Source of the DNA: Chaetomium olivaceum
Taxonomy: Eukaryota; Ascomycota; Sordariomycetes; Sordariales; Chaetomiaceae
Assembly: GCA_039881045.1 (NCBI GenBank)
Contig: JAYWVB010000074.1
Coordinates: 1 to 64,000 of the forward strand
Direction: 5' to 3'
DNA: 64,000 nt
In this document: positions 1 through 11,453 of the stretch, piece by piece
How positions within the stretch are numbered: position 1 is the stretch's first letter
How the letters are laid out: the number at the start of each line of letters is the position of its first letter
Notes under the pieces: generated by a model
The model's database searches: none
The model's input: only the letters and a program-made list of their open reading frames with translations
Told to the model about the DNA's origin: nothing
Position numbers and translations under genes: made by a program

Positions 1-467
1 GCACCAGGGTGATGTGCCGGTCGAACGGTACCGTCCCTGAGGTAGGTATTAGCACTTATTGCACTGGAAGAGAAAAGAACGCAAATAAGGAAGACACATG
101 GGACAAAAAAAAGCAAAAGAGGGGAAAAAAGGGAAACAAGAGAAGGAGGCAGAAAGGTAAGAAGAAAAAAGAATGATAATGAAAGAGGACGGAAAGGTTG
201 GAAGATTGTAGATTGTGGGTGGGCTGGATGAAGCGAACCTTGACGACGCCGCACGAGAGTAGATTTGTCTGTGCGATTCAGTTGTTTGGAAAACAGATCC
301 TAGGAATGGTGTCCTCGGGTTAGCTAGGTACAGAATACCGTTTGAATATCTGTCATCAGCGGTTACTGACGTGTATCCATCTTTCCTGAATACTGGCGTT
401 AGCATATTTGGCCTTCTGCCGCTCATAACAATGATTTGGAATACCGTCCCCGACAACCCGCACTCAC
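1..467 (-). other. Probable intron and downstream edge of the ankyrin gene
   Basis: No convincing open coding segment is seen. Reading minus, the stretch follows a GTGAGT donor. It contains GCTAAC near position 400 and a pyrimidine-rich tract at about 230-60, then GTGCTAAT and a CAG acceptor at about 37. A last exon could begin at 36 and run off the window, but its reading frame is not secure. Confidence 0.3.
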
Positions 468-3096
468 GTTGTTGGCAGGGAGGTGAACCCAGCGGCATGT
501 TGCTCGCTTGTCATCGTCGTGGCGGAGATTCCTTTCGAACAGCTTGTCGATCCCGTAGTTCTCGTTATAGACCAATGCCCAAATATCTGGTCTTTGGAAC
601 TCTAGATAGTCGCTGGTGTCATCGCTGGAAATGTAGAACTGAGCGAGCGTAGCATTCACCCGTTGGCAAGCAGGTACATGGCCCGGGTGGATCGGTAACA
701 TCTTCTCAATGGCCTCAGGCTGTGCCGCCTTCGCGCCGTTGAGTAGGTATTTGTTATCTTTTTTCAGGTCCCGAATCCATTGGTGTTGATCGCCACGAGC
801 AATGCTCCAGGCTGACATCTCCAAGGAGTTCCGTATGTCGTAATCGTAATCGTGTTCGGCCATGACAGAGAGTATCTTTTCTATCATCATCCTGTATGAA
901 GCCTGGTCAACCATCAGCAGTGGCGAGTACTTAGGGTTAACAATGGCATTGACAGCCATGTGAAGGGGCGTCATGCCGCCCTTATCCTGCTCTAGCACAA
1001 GCTCGTGACCAGCGCTAACAAGGCGTATCAGGGCCGCATCATTCTTGAACTGGACTGCTAGGTGAAGGGGGTTTCGCTTCAAATGGTCTTTGACACCGAG
1101 GTTGTACCCCTCGCTGATACACTGCGTGAGCAGTTCTTCCAAGTGCAACAAAGCCGAGGCCCGGAGCAGGAGTACCCGCTTGATCTGTTCCACAAAGGAC
1201 GTGTAATTGGCGTCACCCGGCCCTCTGAATCTTGACGACACCCGGCCAATAGTGTGTTTGACCGGGGGCAAGTCTGTTAGCATAACGAAGTCAACGCCGG
1301 CTGCCCGCGGCGATCCGCCCTAAACCGTGTCAGTTCCAGACACAAGGCCACAAGGAGGGAATAACTATGAGCACCAACATTCCGGTACGCCATTTGGGCT
1401 TGGCTATAAAACCAAATCACTGGGAACTCGATTTCTCTGACTACAACATGGAACTCTTCCCACAGGTCCCAGCTATCAATCGCCTTTGACTCTAGGATGG
1501 CCTGAGCCTGTTCGCGCGAGGAAAATTTGCTGGTGCCGGAAAGACGACTGGAAGGGGCGCGGTCGGAGGGGGCGCGGTAGGAGGGGGCGGAGCTGGCCCG
1601 GCCTTCACTTTCTCCGTTTTTGACTTCTCTTTCAAGATGGGAGTTGGGGGGTCGAGGAAGAGGACAGAGGCATTTTTCGGCAGGATGCGCGCTTCAACCC
1701 CGTGCTTAGCAAGGATCATCATCCTCTGGACGATGAGACACCCAAACCCCGTGGCGACGAAGACCAGAGCGCAGGGTTCGTTTGCTTTTGGCAACGTCAA
1801 TAACGCAAGAGCTGCTGCTGCATTATCGAGACAGTGGTTGTAATCGGCCGTTTTCTTGGACGTGCTGTCGGCGAATTGTGTTGGTTCGAGGCATTTGTAG
1901 TCAAACCCCCAAACTCGTGCCCGATGTACATCATAGGGGAGCATCGTCCGGTCCGTCAGCCAGTTCCCAGCTTTCCCGCCCCTGTCCTTTTCTGACGGTG
2001 GCTTTGATCCCCTGGCAGAAGATGGACGGTTCGAGTGACGTGAGGTGCGGTCATCGGCATCGGCTTTCTTGCCAATCGTCTCTTCCGCGGCAGAAACCCC
2101 CGGTTGTTGTGGGGTTAGGGGTCGGTGCCCTCTTTCCACGTCTTCCGAGAACGCGATGTCGCCGCCAGTGTCCTTTCTCTTACCCTTGTCCATTGGCGTT
2201 GCCGTCGGTTCGTCGGCGGAGGCCGCGGTCGGGTGTTCGGGGGCCTTGAGATCGATGGTGTCCGTCCATCCCTGAATGCGGCCCCTGACGTGACCTTCAC
2301 GTTCTGCACGGGTCTTGTTCTCTTCTAGAGCTTTCAGTGCAGCCTTGAAGGATGCTGGGCCCTTGGGAACGGTCTGACGGCCCGCCTGAGCAGGTCCGGG
2401 GGTTGTGTTTGCTGGCGCCGCTGATTGTCTCGGCCGCGAATAAGCCTTGTCGAACGTGTAAGCCCATGCTGTTGACAGCGGCTGGCCAATGTCAGGGATC
2501 GCGATGATGTTGGAGGTGGGGAGGAGAGATGGCGGCGTGATAGAGAGGTCCACAAGTTTGGGAAGCGCCTCGCGTTTCGCGGTTTCAGATTTGCCTGCTT
2601 CGGCTGCTTTTCCCTGGCCGACATTATGGGCTTGTTTGCTGCTGTCCGGCCCTGAGGCTTCAGGCTTTTGCGAAGTTGGTGCGGACGACGCTGGCTGTTT
2701 TAGTCGCGTAGATCCAATCTTGTTCTTGACATTGATAACTCGTTTGCGCCATCCAGGAGCGCCGCCAGGACCGAGCACTGGCGTTTGTGGCGTCTGTGGT
2801 TGCTCCGCTGCACGGGGGACAATGGGCTGAGATTGAGTGTCCGGTTCTTGCATGGGGGCGATGCGGAGGCTCGTTGTCTCCAACCTTAATGGCCCGGTTT
2901 GGGGTCCGTCATTGGCCCCAACTGGTAGGTTGTTGTGAGGCGTGTTGGCGGGATCGAGGTCCAGTGATCGCGTTTCCAGGCCGACATCCATCCTCCACGG
3001 GTCTCGGTCCGGCCCGAACCGCTCCGCCGGTGGCAGCCCTGCCGGGTCAGGAGGCTCCTCCTGCCCGGCGGACCGCGACGGTGGTGGAGAGGCCAT
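468..3096 (-). CDS. SesB-like pseudo-hydrolase plus ankyrin-repeat protein (probably 3'-partial)
   Basis: Three coding blocks in different frames appear to form one gene. Block 1 (3096 to about 1600) starts at an ATG and has a long Pro/Ser/Thr-rich, disordered N-terminus followed by an alpha/beta-hydrolase core. Its nucleophile-elbow segment reads VFVATGFGCLIVQ, so the usual GHSLGG serine is replaced by glycine. Block 2 (about 1547-1380) continues the fold (DSWDLWEEFHVVVREIEFP, then VIWFYS). Block 3 (1319-468) starts after a CTGAC branch and TAG acceptor and carries ankyrin repeats (RNPLHLAVQF, GMTPLHMAVNA). It ends in CRWVHLPANN, a segment I associate with fungal ankyrin/CorA-like proteins, directly before a GTGAGT donor at 467-462. 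The rest probably lies off the left edge. The junction between blocks 1 and 2 may be an intron or a one-base indel, and the donor after block 2 is unsettled. It is probably catalytically dead and has a regulatory role by inference. Confidence 0.6.
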
Positions 3097-5052
3097 TGTT
3101 TGTGGGGGTAGGACTGGCCCTCAAGTCATTGTGTGCGAAAGTCGATGCTTGATGCAGAAAACGGGGAAGAAGGAAGAGGAGTTCAAAACTTCGCACAAGT
3201 CATTGCCCATTGTTGCTCGGCGATCATTCTCCCGCGCCCCCACCTGCAGGGCTTTAGGGTAGCATCTTTGTCTCGAGTATGGCTGTTGGTTCTGCATGGC
3301 GCGTATCGATTGCTGCCATTGGCTTCGTCAACATGCAGCTGAAATTGTACCATCAAGCGAGCCAAATCAAGTACCCCGGCCTTGGCACGCATGGCCCCTT
3401 TTTGACTGGCTTAAACAAGACTCGAGAAAGTCCGCATGCCCGAAAATTAGTACCTCAGGTAGCCAACACAATAAGCTTTCACCTGAGTCAATATTGCGAA
3501 AGTCAGTTTCGAGTCAATGCCGCGAGGATGGATGTGTTTCACGCTTAAGCAGGATCTCAAGACGCAAATAATAGACCATTATTCAACGAGAGTCTCCACC
3601 AGTCTCTAACATTTGTCTCGTCTCGCTACTTAGGTACGCGCTATGCAAGATGCCGGTAATACCCATCATTCCTCAACCACAAGCTCCCCGTAGCTCGGTC
3701 CATTGATGCCTTGGCCATCGGTAAACTGACTGCCGATATAAGCAAGGTCAACCTGTTTTTCCGTCACCCTAGCATTACCATGTCCATCACGGCTCAGTTT
3801 GTCCCGCTTCATCTCACAGACCGACCCTATAGTGGCGGCAGCTGAGGGTGGGGCGCTCGTATCAGTAGTATGAAGGACTGCCGCTTTAGTGGTCGGGTAA
3901 GCTTCTCAAGGGACATTGCCTGCTTTAGGGAGATCTTACTGTCTTGTGGGCAGAGCGCAGTTGTGTGTTGCCAGGGGGCGTTGGTATCCATTGATTATAC
4001 TGGAAGTTTATCGGGCAGTTGAGCACGCACTGCAATTATTGGCTGATAAGTGTTATCCAAGTCCCAGTGCATCAAAAACAAAGATCGTTTGGATTATGTT
4101 GCCTTGATACGTGCCTTGGGGTCATCGAGACGCGGAACACTTAAGGCCGGTCATTGGACAAAAGGCTGGGATAAAACACAATGATTAACACAGAAAAGAG
4201 CACATATTATAGTTATCATCATCTTACGGTTATGTGCGCGCATGATCAAGCTTCAAATCTTCTCTTCTGTCAACTATGCGTCCCCATGATGTGTCTCCTC
4301 TGGGATCATATTAATTCGACCTGCGGCACTCAACCTCAAAAGTAAGGGAATAGTGAGTGGTGCTAGTTTCCTCTCCAGACGAGAAGTTTGTAACCAGAAT
4401 TGACTCTAATGGTTTTCAAACCACACATGCAAATGGTATACCTACCTAGGTAGGTAGGTACCTAGGTAGGCAATCCATTCAGTCAAAACAAACCTCAATC
4501 ACCTCGACCTTCCTCGTCTATTGTCGGGCTTTTAACGATCCTACGACATGCAACTCATAATACCCAACTCTTTGTGCTAACAGTCGGTACAGTGGGCTCA
4601 CCGCTCACCTCAGCGCCCCGTGTCAGCAGGGCACAAAGCCTAGGTACCTCGGTAACGAGACATTGTGTCATCTCCACGACCAGTGTGGCTGTGGCGTAAA
4701 TACCCACCAATTTGGTTTAGCGTGCGCATATGGGGACGCCCCCTCGCCGACTTGTACGTCGTACTACATGTGAGTACTCCCCCATGTGTCCCATTCCCCG
4801 CTGACGGCTTTTTTGCATCTAATCAAATTCACTCATCTTGTTTGTGCGCATCGAAGTGCATCGTAGCCACCGCGAGTCAGCTGGGCTACCCGCTATGGAT
4901 GTACGATGGGGACGTCGTTCTCATGACTCAGTTCGGGCTAGACGCATATCCAAGTACCCTCTAGGTGCGTTTGTCAAACGCTGGCAATTGCCCGCAGTCT
5001 CCTCAGTAAAAACCTTGAGCTAATCAAACCGAGCTCTCCAGACACTTTTGCA
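3097..5052. other. Intergenic region, no gene seen
   Basis: Only short unsupported ORFs occur. Positions 4441-4471 hold a cluster of overlapping TACCTAGGTA-type palindromes, a motif that recurs elsewhere in the window. A CTAAT plus TTTTGCAG acceptor-like signal near 5052 suggests that the zinc-finger gene may have an earlier exon in this stretch. Confidence 0.4.
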
Positions 5053-5268
5053 GGCGCATTGCATAATACCCTGCATTGCAGAGGTCCCTTTCAACACATC
5101 GAGCAGGTGCATCTCTGTCAACTAGGCGATATGTGGACAACCGATGCCCCATGCCCATATTACCCGGTTGAAACTCAGTGCTCTATATCTACTCCAATGT
5201 GCCCGAGATTTACAAGTTGTCACCCAACATCATCATTACTGGACATCGATGATGCGTCGACGATGATG

Positions 5269-5772
5269 CTTGAGCCCCATCGAGACTCGTGTTACAGGTT
5301 GGCACAGGGCCACAGTTTGGAGTCGGATCTAGAGAAGCACGAAAGGATTCAACGAGCTCGGGATACCGCCCCGGCCCCCTCTCCAGCTCATGTGCTATCC
5401 TTAAATACCAGAGACGACGGATATGTGTCCGCCTTCGAGGTGACTCCGTGGCCGTGCCTGCCTGACGAAACCTCGAACTCAACCCCGGTAGCCTCGCGTT
5501 TATTGACCGCAGATATTCTGCTTGATCCTCATTGGAGCTCGCGTTGCAGGTTGGCGGAGGGCCATAACTTGGGGCCGGCTCTGGAGATGCACGAAAGTAG
5601 CCAACAAACCCAGGATGCCGCCCCCTTTTCTTCTTCCGACTCTGGATTATCCATGAATACCGAGGATAGCGGGTATGTGTCAGTCTTCCAGGTGACTCCG
5701 TGGCACTGCTTTCCTGACGAAACCCCGAACTCGAACGCGGAAGCCCCGCCTTCGTTGACCGAAGACAATCTG
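5269..5772 (+). repeat. 252-bp tandem duplication within coding sequence
   Basis: Two adjacent 84-codon units (5269-5520 and 5521-5772) encode related peptides. Landmarks recur at the same offset: LEPHRDSCYRLAQGH against LDPHWSSRCRLAEGH, and DDGYVSAFEVTPW against DSGYVSVFQVTPW. The copies have diverged but share the frame, so the duplication is old and was kept in phase. Confidence 0.8.
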
Positions 5773-7228
5773 GTGGAACTTGGTGACACACCTTTCGCAA
5801 AAGCACAACCGGAGTTTGACGCATTGACTATCCTTAGTGATGGAGACCTTGTTGACGGGATGGAGGATAGAGCAGGTTCTATGGATGGCTCTGAGCCTTC
5901 AACTATGTATGTTTCTTCTCTGGCTTTTGATCTTGGGCGCTAACTAGGAGATGCGTGTCAAGAATAAAGGTGCCATTCTACTGGCCCCTGAGTCAATGGG
6001 AGGATCCTGACAACGATTGGGAACGCACTTTGGTCGGCATTGAACGCCGTAGGACAAACTCTTCCGCGAGCTCATCGAACGCTTCGGGGGACACAACCAC
6101 TGGAACCAACGCGCCAAGCTCTAGCAAAATTCCACTTAGGCTGTCGATTCGCCGGAGCGAAGCTGGAGGGTTATCGACTGAAGCAAGGAGCACCTGCCTG
6201 TGCAACCAAGTTGCAAGTTGCCCTACGAATACCGGAGAGTCTGGCGTGGAAACGTCGGCCGGTGACGAAGAAGAGCTAGATGCGGATGGTGATTCTAGAG
6301 CACCAACTCCATGGCCAGAGAGCTGGTATGAAGGGGGCAGCAAATTTGGCCTTGAGCAGTTCGCCGCCAAAGTCATAGGCGAATGTCGAGAAAGTCACAG
6401 GGATGCCGAGGACAACGGTGCCGAGGTGGGGACGGCGCAACGCTGTCTTGGCAGCGACACGAGGCATCATAATATACACGAACACACCGGTAGCCACACA
6501 GCAGCTGGTACAAGCTCACAAAGCGATCAGACAGCCCACACCGGAGGCCAATCATCTGGCGGCTATCAGACCAAAAGACTAAGGACCGGTGGCGATGGAG
6601 GGAACGAGGAGGACCGGCCTCCAAAAAGAAGAGAGACCAAAGAACCACAAGACTACAATGCCCCGAGCTTTGGGAAACTTTACGCCTGCCCATACCAAAA
6701 GCGCAACCCGCAACAAAGTCCGTTCTGTGGTATGCCGCACGGGTCAAAACGTGGTTTTGGCTGGAATACCGTCTCTCGTATCAAGTGAGCTACATGTACT
6801 TTTCTTATACTCCTTCTTTTTACCTTCGTGGATGTATTTACTGGCCTTTCTCCATTTCTTTCTCCTTTCATAAGTTATTATTTTTCTGTTCATTTGTTGA
6901 CTTCCAATTCCTCCGACTCGAGGTCAATGGTCCGTGACCTATTCAGTCCACCCTTGTTAGTTTGCCAGGGGGTTTGGTAGCTGACAGCATTCACTGGCAC
7001 ACAGACAACATCTTCTCGAGAGCCATGGGCTGGATCATCACTGCCAAAACTGTTGGAAAGCATACAAAAATACACAAGACGCCCAGGAGTGTCATGAAAT
7101 GAGGAACTGCTTGCAGCGGCCCCGTCCACCGAAACATTGGCTATCCGAAACACAAATCGCGCAGCTCAAGGCTGAAAGGATTTCTAGACAGAGTGACGAG
7201 GCCTGGTATCGAATTGCCGACATTGTGT

Positions 7229-7233
7229 TCGAC
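7229..7233. repeat. Target site duplication, left copy (TCGAC)
   Basis: TCGAC directly precedes the LTR at 7234 and is repeated directly after the other LTR at 13453-13457. Removing the element and one copy restores the host reading frame across the junction. Confidence 0.9.
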
Positions 7234-7499
7234 TGTAACGGTCCCAGGAGTATATTGCAACTAGCTGGTGACGACTCTACGAGTACACTAAGCTTGAAGA
7301 AGAAAAGGAAAGATGAGAGAGTCTGGCAGCTCGTGGGGCTGCTTTATGATCGTGAGTGCGGTGGCCCGAGCGCATTGCTAGAATGTTCGGTGCGCTGTGG
7401 GGCAACTGGGAATAGCTTCATCCAGGGGTTCGGTGGACCGTGCTTGTACGTGAGCTGGCCGAGGGTTACCGAGGCCCACCTCGGGCACAGCCCGTTACA
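7234..7499 (-). repeat. 3' LTR of the chromovirus
   Basis: 266 bp with perfect 8-bp terminal inverted repeats (TGTAACGG / CCGTTACA). It appears identical to the copy at 13187-13452. Relative to the minus-strand coding direction it is the downstream LTR and lies next to the polypurine tract. Confidence 0.95.
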
Positions 7500-7502
7500 T
7501 TA

Positions 7503-7525
7503 CCCCCCTCCTCCACCTCCTCCTC
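7503..7525 (-). other. Polypurine tract of the chromovirus
   Basis: On the minus strand this is an uninterrupted G/A/T-poor run (GAGGAGGAGGTGGAGG, then G6) three bases upstream of the 3' LTR. That is the expected position for plus-strand DNA priming. Confidence 0.8.
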
Positions 7526-7534
7526 GAGGTTTTG

Positions 7535-10500
7535 TTAGTCCCTAATCTTCCCATGAGCAGCCTCGAACCTGGCTAGAGCATCCGTTTCCAAGAAGTTCGC
7601 TAGGGGTTCCCATGTAGGCTGTGAATAGCCTGTCCACTTGACTAGGACTTGTTTGCCCCTCCCTCTCTTCCTAACCTCGAGGATTTCTTCGACCGGGTAT
7701 CTTCTATTCTGGTCCTGATCAAGGTCCTGCGTGATCTTCCCGTGCTCTGCCTCAAACTTGTCCAGCGCTGCCGTGTCTAGAAAGGCGCTCAATGGCTCCC
7801 AGGTTGGTTGGACATAACCTGCCCACTTAACCAGCACTTGGTGGCCCCTCCCTCTTTGTCTCGCCTCGAGAATCTCCTCGATGAGCCACTCCTGTTCCCC
7901 AGTGTCTTCAGCGATGATGGCTGGGGGCTGCGTGTCGTCCTGAACCTGCGACGGTAATGGGTCGTCGGCGGCTCTCTTCAACATAGAGACGTGAAAGACG
8001 GAGTGTATTCCGGGGGGCGTGTTCAGCCGGTAGGCATGCGAGCTGATCACCTCGGTAATCTCGTACTTGGCGTTGAGCCAGTCGAGCTTCTTCGAAGGCC
8101 TAGTGGTCTTGACATTCTTTAGCCTCAACCAGACTTTGTCTCCCACGTGGAACTGCTCTGCGGCCTGTCGTGCCTGGTTGGCGTACTCCTCCTGCCGCTC
8201 TTGTGCGGATGCCATCGCTGCTTGGGCGAACGCTGTGGCCTCTCTCAGTCGCGCGACGAACGCTTCTCCTTTGGCTACCGGCGACTGCCCCTCTGTGCGG
8301 AGGGGTTCCTCCCCTTCCTTGTCGTCGGCGAAATCCACGAGGTCAACGTGGTACCCGTGTGATGCGAAGAATGGGCTGATCCCTGTTGACGTTGCGTCAC
8401 GGTTGTTGATAGCCAGCATCCCAGTCGGAAGCATGTCAGCCCAGTCGTCTTGCCAATACGTGGTGTAGCAACGGAGGTAATGTTCGATCTCCTGATTCAT
8501 CCGTTCTGTTGCTCCGTCTGTCTCTGGATGGTACGCCGTCGACAATCTCCGCGTAATTTTGAGCAGTTCACAGATCCGTTTCCACATCAAGCTCACAAAC
8601 TGCGGCCCTCGGTCTGAAACGATCGCGCGCGGGAAACCGTGATGTCGTATCAGGGAGTCCACCAGGCGTTCTGCCACGGCCTCTGTGGTGGTTGAAGCCA
8701 TCCGCTCGAAAATCACATTTTTGAACAGTCTTTCCGTAATCACCATGATGTTCGTCGCTTGGTCTGGACCGGAGGGAGGCAAGTCGGTGACGAAGTCTAC
8801 CGAGATTTCCGACCACATCCGCTCGGGGATGGGCAGAGGTTTGAGCAGTCCTCGCTTCTTCTCACGCCAGACAGCCGTTCGCCCGCAGACGTTGCAGTTT
8901 CGGACGAACCTCCGGACATCTTGACTGAGCCCCGGCCACGTGTACTTCCGACTGACAAGGGACTTGGTGAGATCTCTCCCTGGGTGGCCGGCGAGCGTCG
9001 AGTCGTGGGTCTCCTGGATTATCCGAGTACGTAGGGGCTCCAAGTAGGGGATCCAAATGCGGTCCCGCCAACATAGCCGCTTTCCTTCGTCGATAGAACA
9101 CTCGGATATTGAGATGGGCAACCCCCACTGGCTAGGAAACTGACGTTCGCCATCAAGAACCATTTTCCGAATGAGCCAATAGCGGTTGTTTGCCTCCAGC
9201 CCCTGATTCCAGAGGTCCTTCAACGGGGCGTCGGCGAATGGGTTCTCCGGTGGATCCGACTTGTCTGCCTCATCGTCTGTTCCTCCGTCCTGGTCGCCGT
9301 TCTTGACAAAACCAGTTCGAACCATCACCGCGGCACCGCGGTTGACGCGGAGTGCTCTGCCTCTCGCAGCCTTCAATAACTGGAAACAGCGGCCCGTGAG
9401 CCGCTCATCATCGGCGTTCTGGGGCATATCTTGCTCTCTTCTAGACAGGGCGTCAGGAACCACGGCCTGTTTTCCCGGCCGGTACGTCAACGAGAAGTTG
9501 TATCGGGCGAGTATCTCAGCCCAGCGGACCTGCCGCTCACTGAGTTGGCGCTTCTTCTGGAAGTACTCGAGGTTCTTGTGGTCGGTCCAGATCTCGAATG
9601 ACGGCACGCTTCGCAACTCGGCGTCCCACTGTTCCAGGCACCGTATCACAGCTAGAAGCTCCTTGTCGTGGATTGGGTAGTTCGACTCTGCCGAGTTGTT
9701 CTTCTTCGAAAAGAACGCCACTGGGCGAAGGACCCCCTCATCGTCGTACTGAGACAGGGCTCCTCCGATCGCGTACCCCGACGAGTCCGTTTCCACAATT
9801 GTCTTCCGGTCCGGGTCCCATTGTGCAAGGATCGGTGCGCTGATCAATAGCTTCTTCAGCTCTTTGAAGGCTTCTTCACACTGATCCGTCCAGAGAAAGA
9901 GGGCTCCTTTCTTGGTCAGAGCGATGAGCGGCATCGCTACGGTCGAGAAGTTTGGTACAAACTCCCGATAGTAGTTGGCAAATCCAATGAACCCGCGTAC
10001 TCCCTTGACGGTCCTTGGGCGCTCCCACGACGCAACCGCCTTGATCTTTTCCGGATCAACTCGGATCCCCTTTCCGGCGTCAACGATGAAACCCAAATAC
10101 TTGACGCTCTTGGCCTCGAATTCACACTTATCGATGTCAATCTGCAACCCTGCATCTTGGAGTCTTTTCAAGACCATCCGGACCTTCTTTCTATGGTCTG
10201 CTAGAGAGCCATCCGAATAGATAAGGATATCATCGATGAAGGCCGAGCAAAATTCGTCGAGGAACTCGCGAAGCGTGTTGTTGATGTATCGTTGGAAAGT
10301 GGCTGGCGCGCCGGTCAAGCCGAAAGGAGTAACCAGCCACTCATAGAGCCCATACCTCGTGCGAAAGGCTGTCTTCCACTCTTCTCCTTCTTTGATGCGG
10401 ATTTTGTGGAAGGCAGCAATCACGTCCAGCTTCGTGAACCACTTTGCTTTCGACAAGGATCGCAATGTCTCGCCAATCAAAGGTAGCGGGTACCTATCCT

Positions 10501-11407
10501 TGCGGGTGATGGCATTCAGACCCCGATAGTCGACACAGAAACGAAGACCACCACCTGGTTTCCTGACGAACAGCACTGGCGCGGACGCTGGGGAGCTGCT
10601 CGCTCTGATGAAGTTCTTGTCGAGGAGCTCTGTCAGGGTCTTCCGTAAGACGATCAGCTCTTCTCTCGACATACCGTACAGCGGTCCCCAGGGAGGAGCT
10701 TTGTCGGCGCCGTTCGTGTCCTTCTCCAGTGTAATTTCATGGTCGATACCTGGCCGGTGGGGAGGTAGCTGGTCGGCTTGCCCCCTGTTGAATAGTGGAA
10801 GGAAGTCATGGTAATGCTCTGGCAGCTTCTGGCGGGGGTCGCTGTGTTTCTTTGGGGCGAGTGCCTTCTCGATATCTGCCAAACTTGCTGCGAACACCTG
10901 AGCAGGCCCCCTCTTACCAGGGTGAGTACTTCGGATCCTCCTGACCAGTGCTTTAAAAATGCCCGCCGTCTGTCCCTTGACTGGGAAGTCGATCTCCTTT
11001 GTGTGACTGCGTTCTTTGACCGCTAAGCCAGACGTGCCGATGTAGAGTTCCCCCCTCGTGGGGGCCAATTCCATCTCATCAGCGTCCATCCATGGCCGAC
11101 CGATGATGACGTCGTCCCCTTGGTCAGGGATAACGTAGAAGAAAACCCGCCTTCTCTTGTGTCCGTCGATGTCGGTGTCTGCGTAGGCAACGTGTGTGAT
11201 AGCTTCCTTCACTAAGACGTTGACTTGGTCGAGGTCACGGGGGGTGATGGGGATGCGCGGGAGGCGTAAGCGTTTAGCAAGTGAAAGGCTGATGGTGGCG
11301 AAACAGAGGCATCCACTGTCAACAAGGGCCTTGGTGTAATGAATTCCATTGATACCGAAATTAACATAAAAAGGCTCGCCGTCCATCTCCTTTCCACGCG
11401 CTTCCAC
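7535..11407 (-). CDS. pol: Chromovirus Pol polyprotein with two tandem chromodomains
   Basis: An open frame of 1290 codons, entire. Its first codon is GTG; the first ATG is codon 8. Visible domains in order: aspartic protease (ALVDSGC, about residue 30), reverse transcriptase (catalytic FIDDILIYSDG near 390), RNase H (ETDSSGYAIGGALSQ near 540), and integrase with a zinc-binding GHPGR...CNVC region (about 807-842) and the D871-D932-E968 triad (D-D35-E). Two chromodomains end the protein: WLIEEILEARQRGRGHQVLV and YPVEEILEVRKRGRGKQVLV, both followed by a WEPL segment. Chromodomains of chromoviruses direct integration to marked chromatin; most carry one. All catalytic residues I can place are present, so the element may be competent. 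Confidence 0.95.
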   Translation of the reverse strand: MEARGKEMDGEPFYVNFGINGIHYTKALVDSGCLCFATISLSLAKRLRLPRIPITPRDLDQVNVLVKEAITHVAYADTDIDGHKRRRVFFYVIPDQGDDVIIGRPWMDADEMELAPTRGELYIGTSGLAVKERSHTKEIDFPVKGQTAGIFKALVRRIRSTHPGKRGPAQVFAASLADIEKALAPKKHSDPRQKLPEHYHDFLPLFNRGQADQLPPHRPGIDHEITLEKDTNGADKAPPWGPLYGMSREELIVLRKTLTELLDKNFIRASSSPASAPVLFVRKPGGGLRFCVDYRGLNAITRKDRYPLPLIGETLRSLSKAKWFTKLDVIAAFHKIRIKEGEEWKTAFRTRYGLYEWLVTPFGLTGAPATFQRYINNTLREFLDEFCSAFIDDILIYSDGSLADHRKKVRMVLKRLQDAGLQIDIDKCEFEAKSVKYLGFIVDAGKGIRVDPEKIKAVASWERPRTVKGVRGFIGFANYYREFVPNFSTVAMPLIALTKKGALFLWTDQCEEAFKELKKLLISAPILAQWDPDRKTIVETDSSGYAIGGALSQYDDEGVLRPVAFFSKKNNSAESNYPIHDKELLAVIRCLEQWDAELRSVPSFEIWTDHKNLEYFQKKRQLSERQVRWAEILARYNFSLTYRPGKQAVVPDALSRREQDMPQNADDERLTGRCFQLLKAARGRALRVNRGAAVMVRTGFVKNGDQDGGTDDEADKSDPPENPFADAPLKDLWNQGLEANNRYWLIRKMVLDGERQFPSQWGLPISISECSIDEGKRLCWRDRIWIPYLEPLRTRIIQETHDSTLAGHPGRDLTKSLVSRKYTWPGLSQDVRRFVRNCNVCGRTAVWREKKRGLLKPLPIPERMWSEISVDFVTDLPPSGPDQATNIMVITERLFKNVIFERMASTTTEAVAERLVDSLIRHHGFPRAIVSDRGPQFVSLMWKRICELLKITRRLSTAYHPETDGATERMNQEIEHYLRCYTTYWQDDWADMLPTGMLAINNRDATSTGISPFFASHGYHVDLVDFADDKEGEEPLRTEGQSPVAKGEAFVARLREATAFAQAAMASAQERQEEYANQARQAAEQFHVGDKVWLRLKNVKTTRPSKKLDWLNAKYEITEVISSHAYRLNTPPGIHSVFHVSMLKRAADDPLPSQVQDDTQPPAIIAEDTGEQEWLIEEILEARQRGRGHQVLVKWAGYVQPTWEPLSAFLDTAALDKFEAEHGKITQDLDQDQNRRYPVEEILEVRKRGRGKQVLVKWTGYSQPTWEPLANFLETDALARFEAAHGKIRD

Positions 11408-11453
11408 TCTCGTACCGCCTCCAAATGCTCCTGGTGACGACTTTTACCAGGAG

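Noticed and set aside
2045..3342. Several overlapping plus-strand ORFs opposite the hydrolase-like exon
   Set aside because: They arise from GC-rich Pro/Ser coding on the other strand and show no motifs.
5210..5824. A 204-codon ORF on the minus strand opposite the duplicated zinc-finger exon
   Set aside because: It mirrors the duplicated sense exon, has no start context or family, and the sense frame fits the splice signals and downstream exons.
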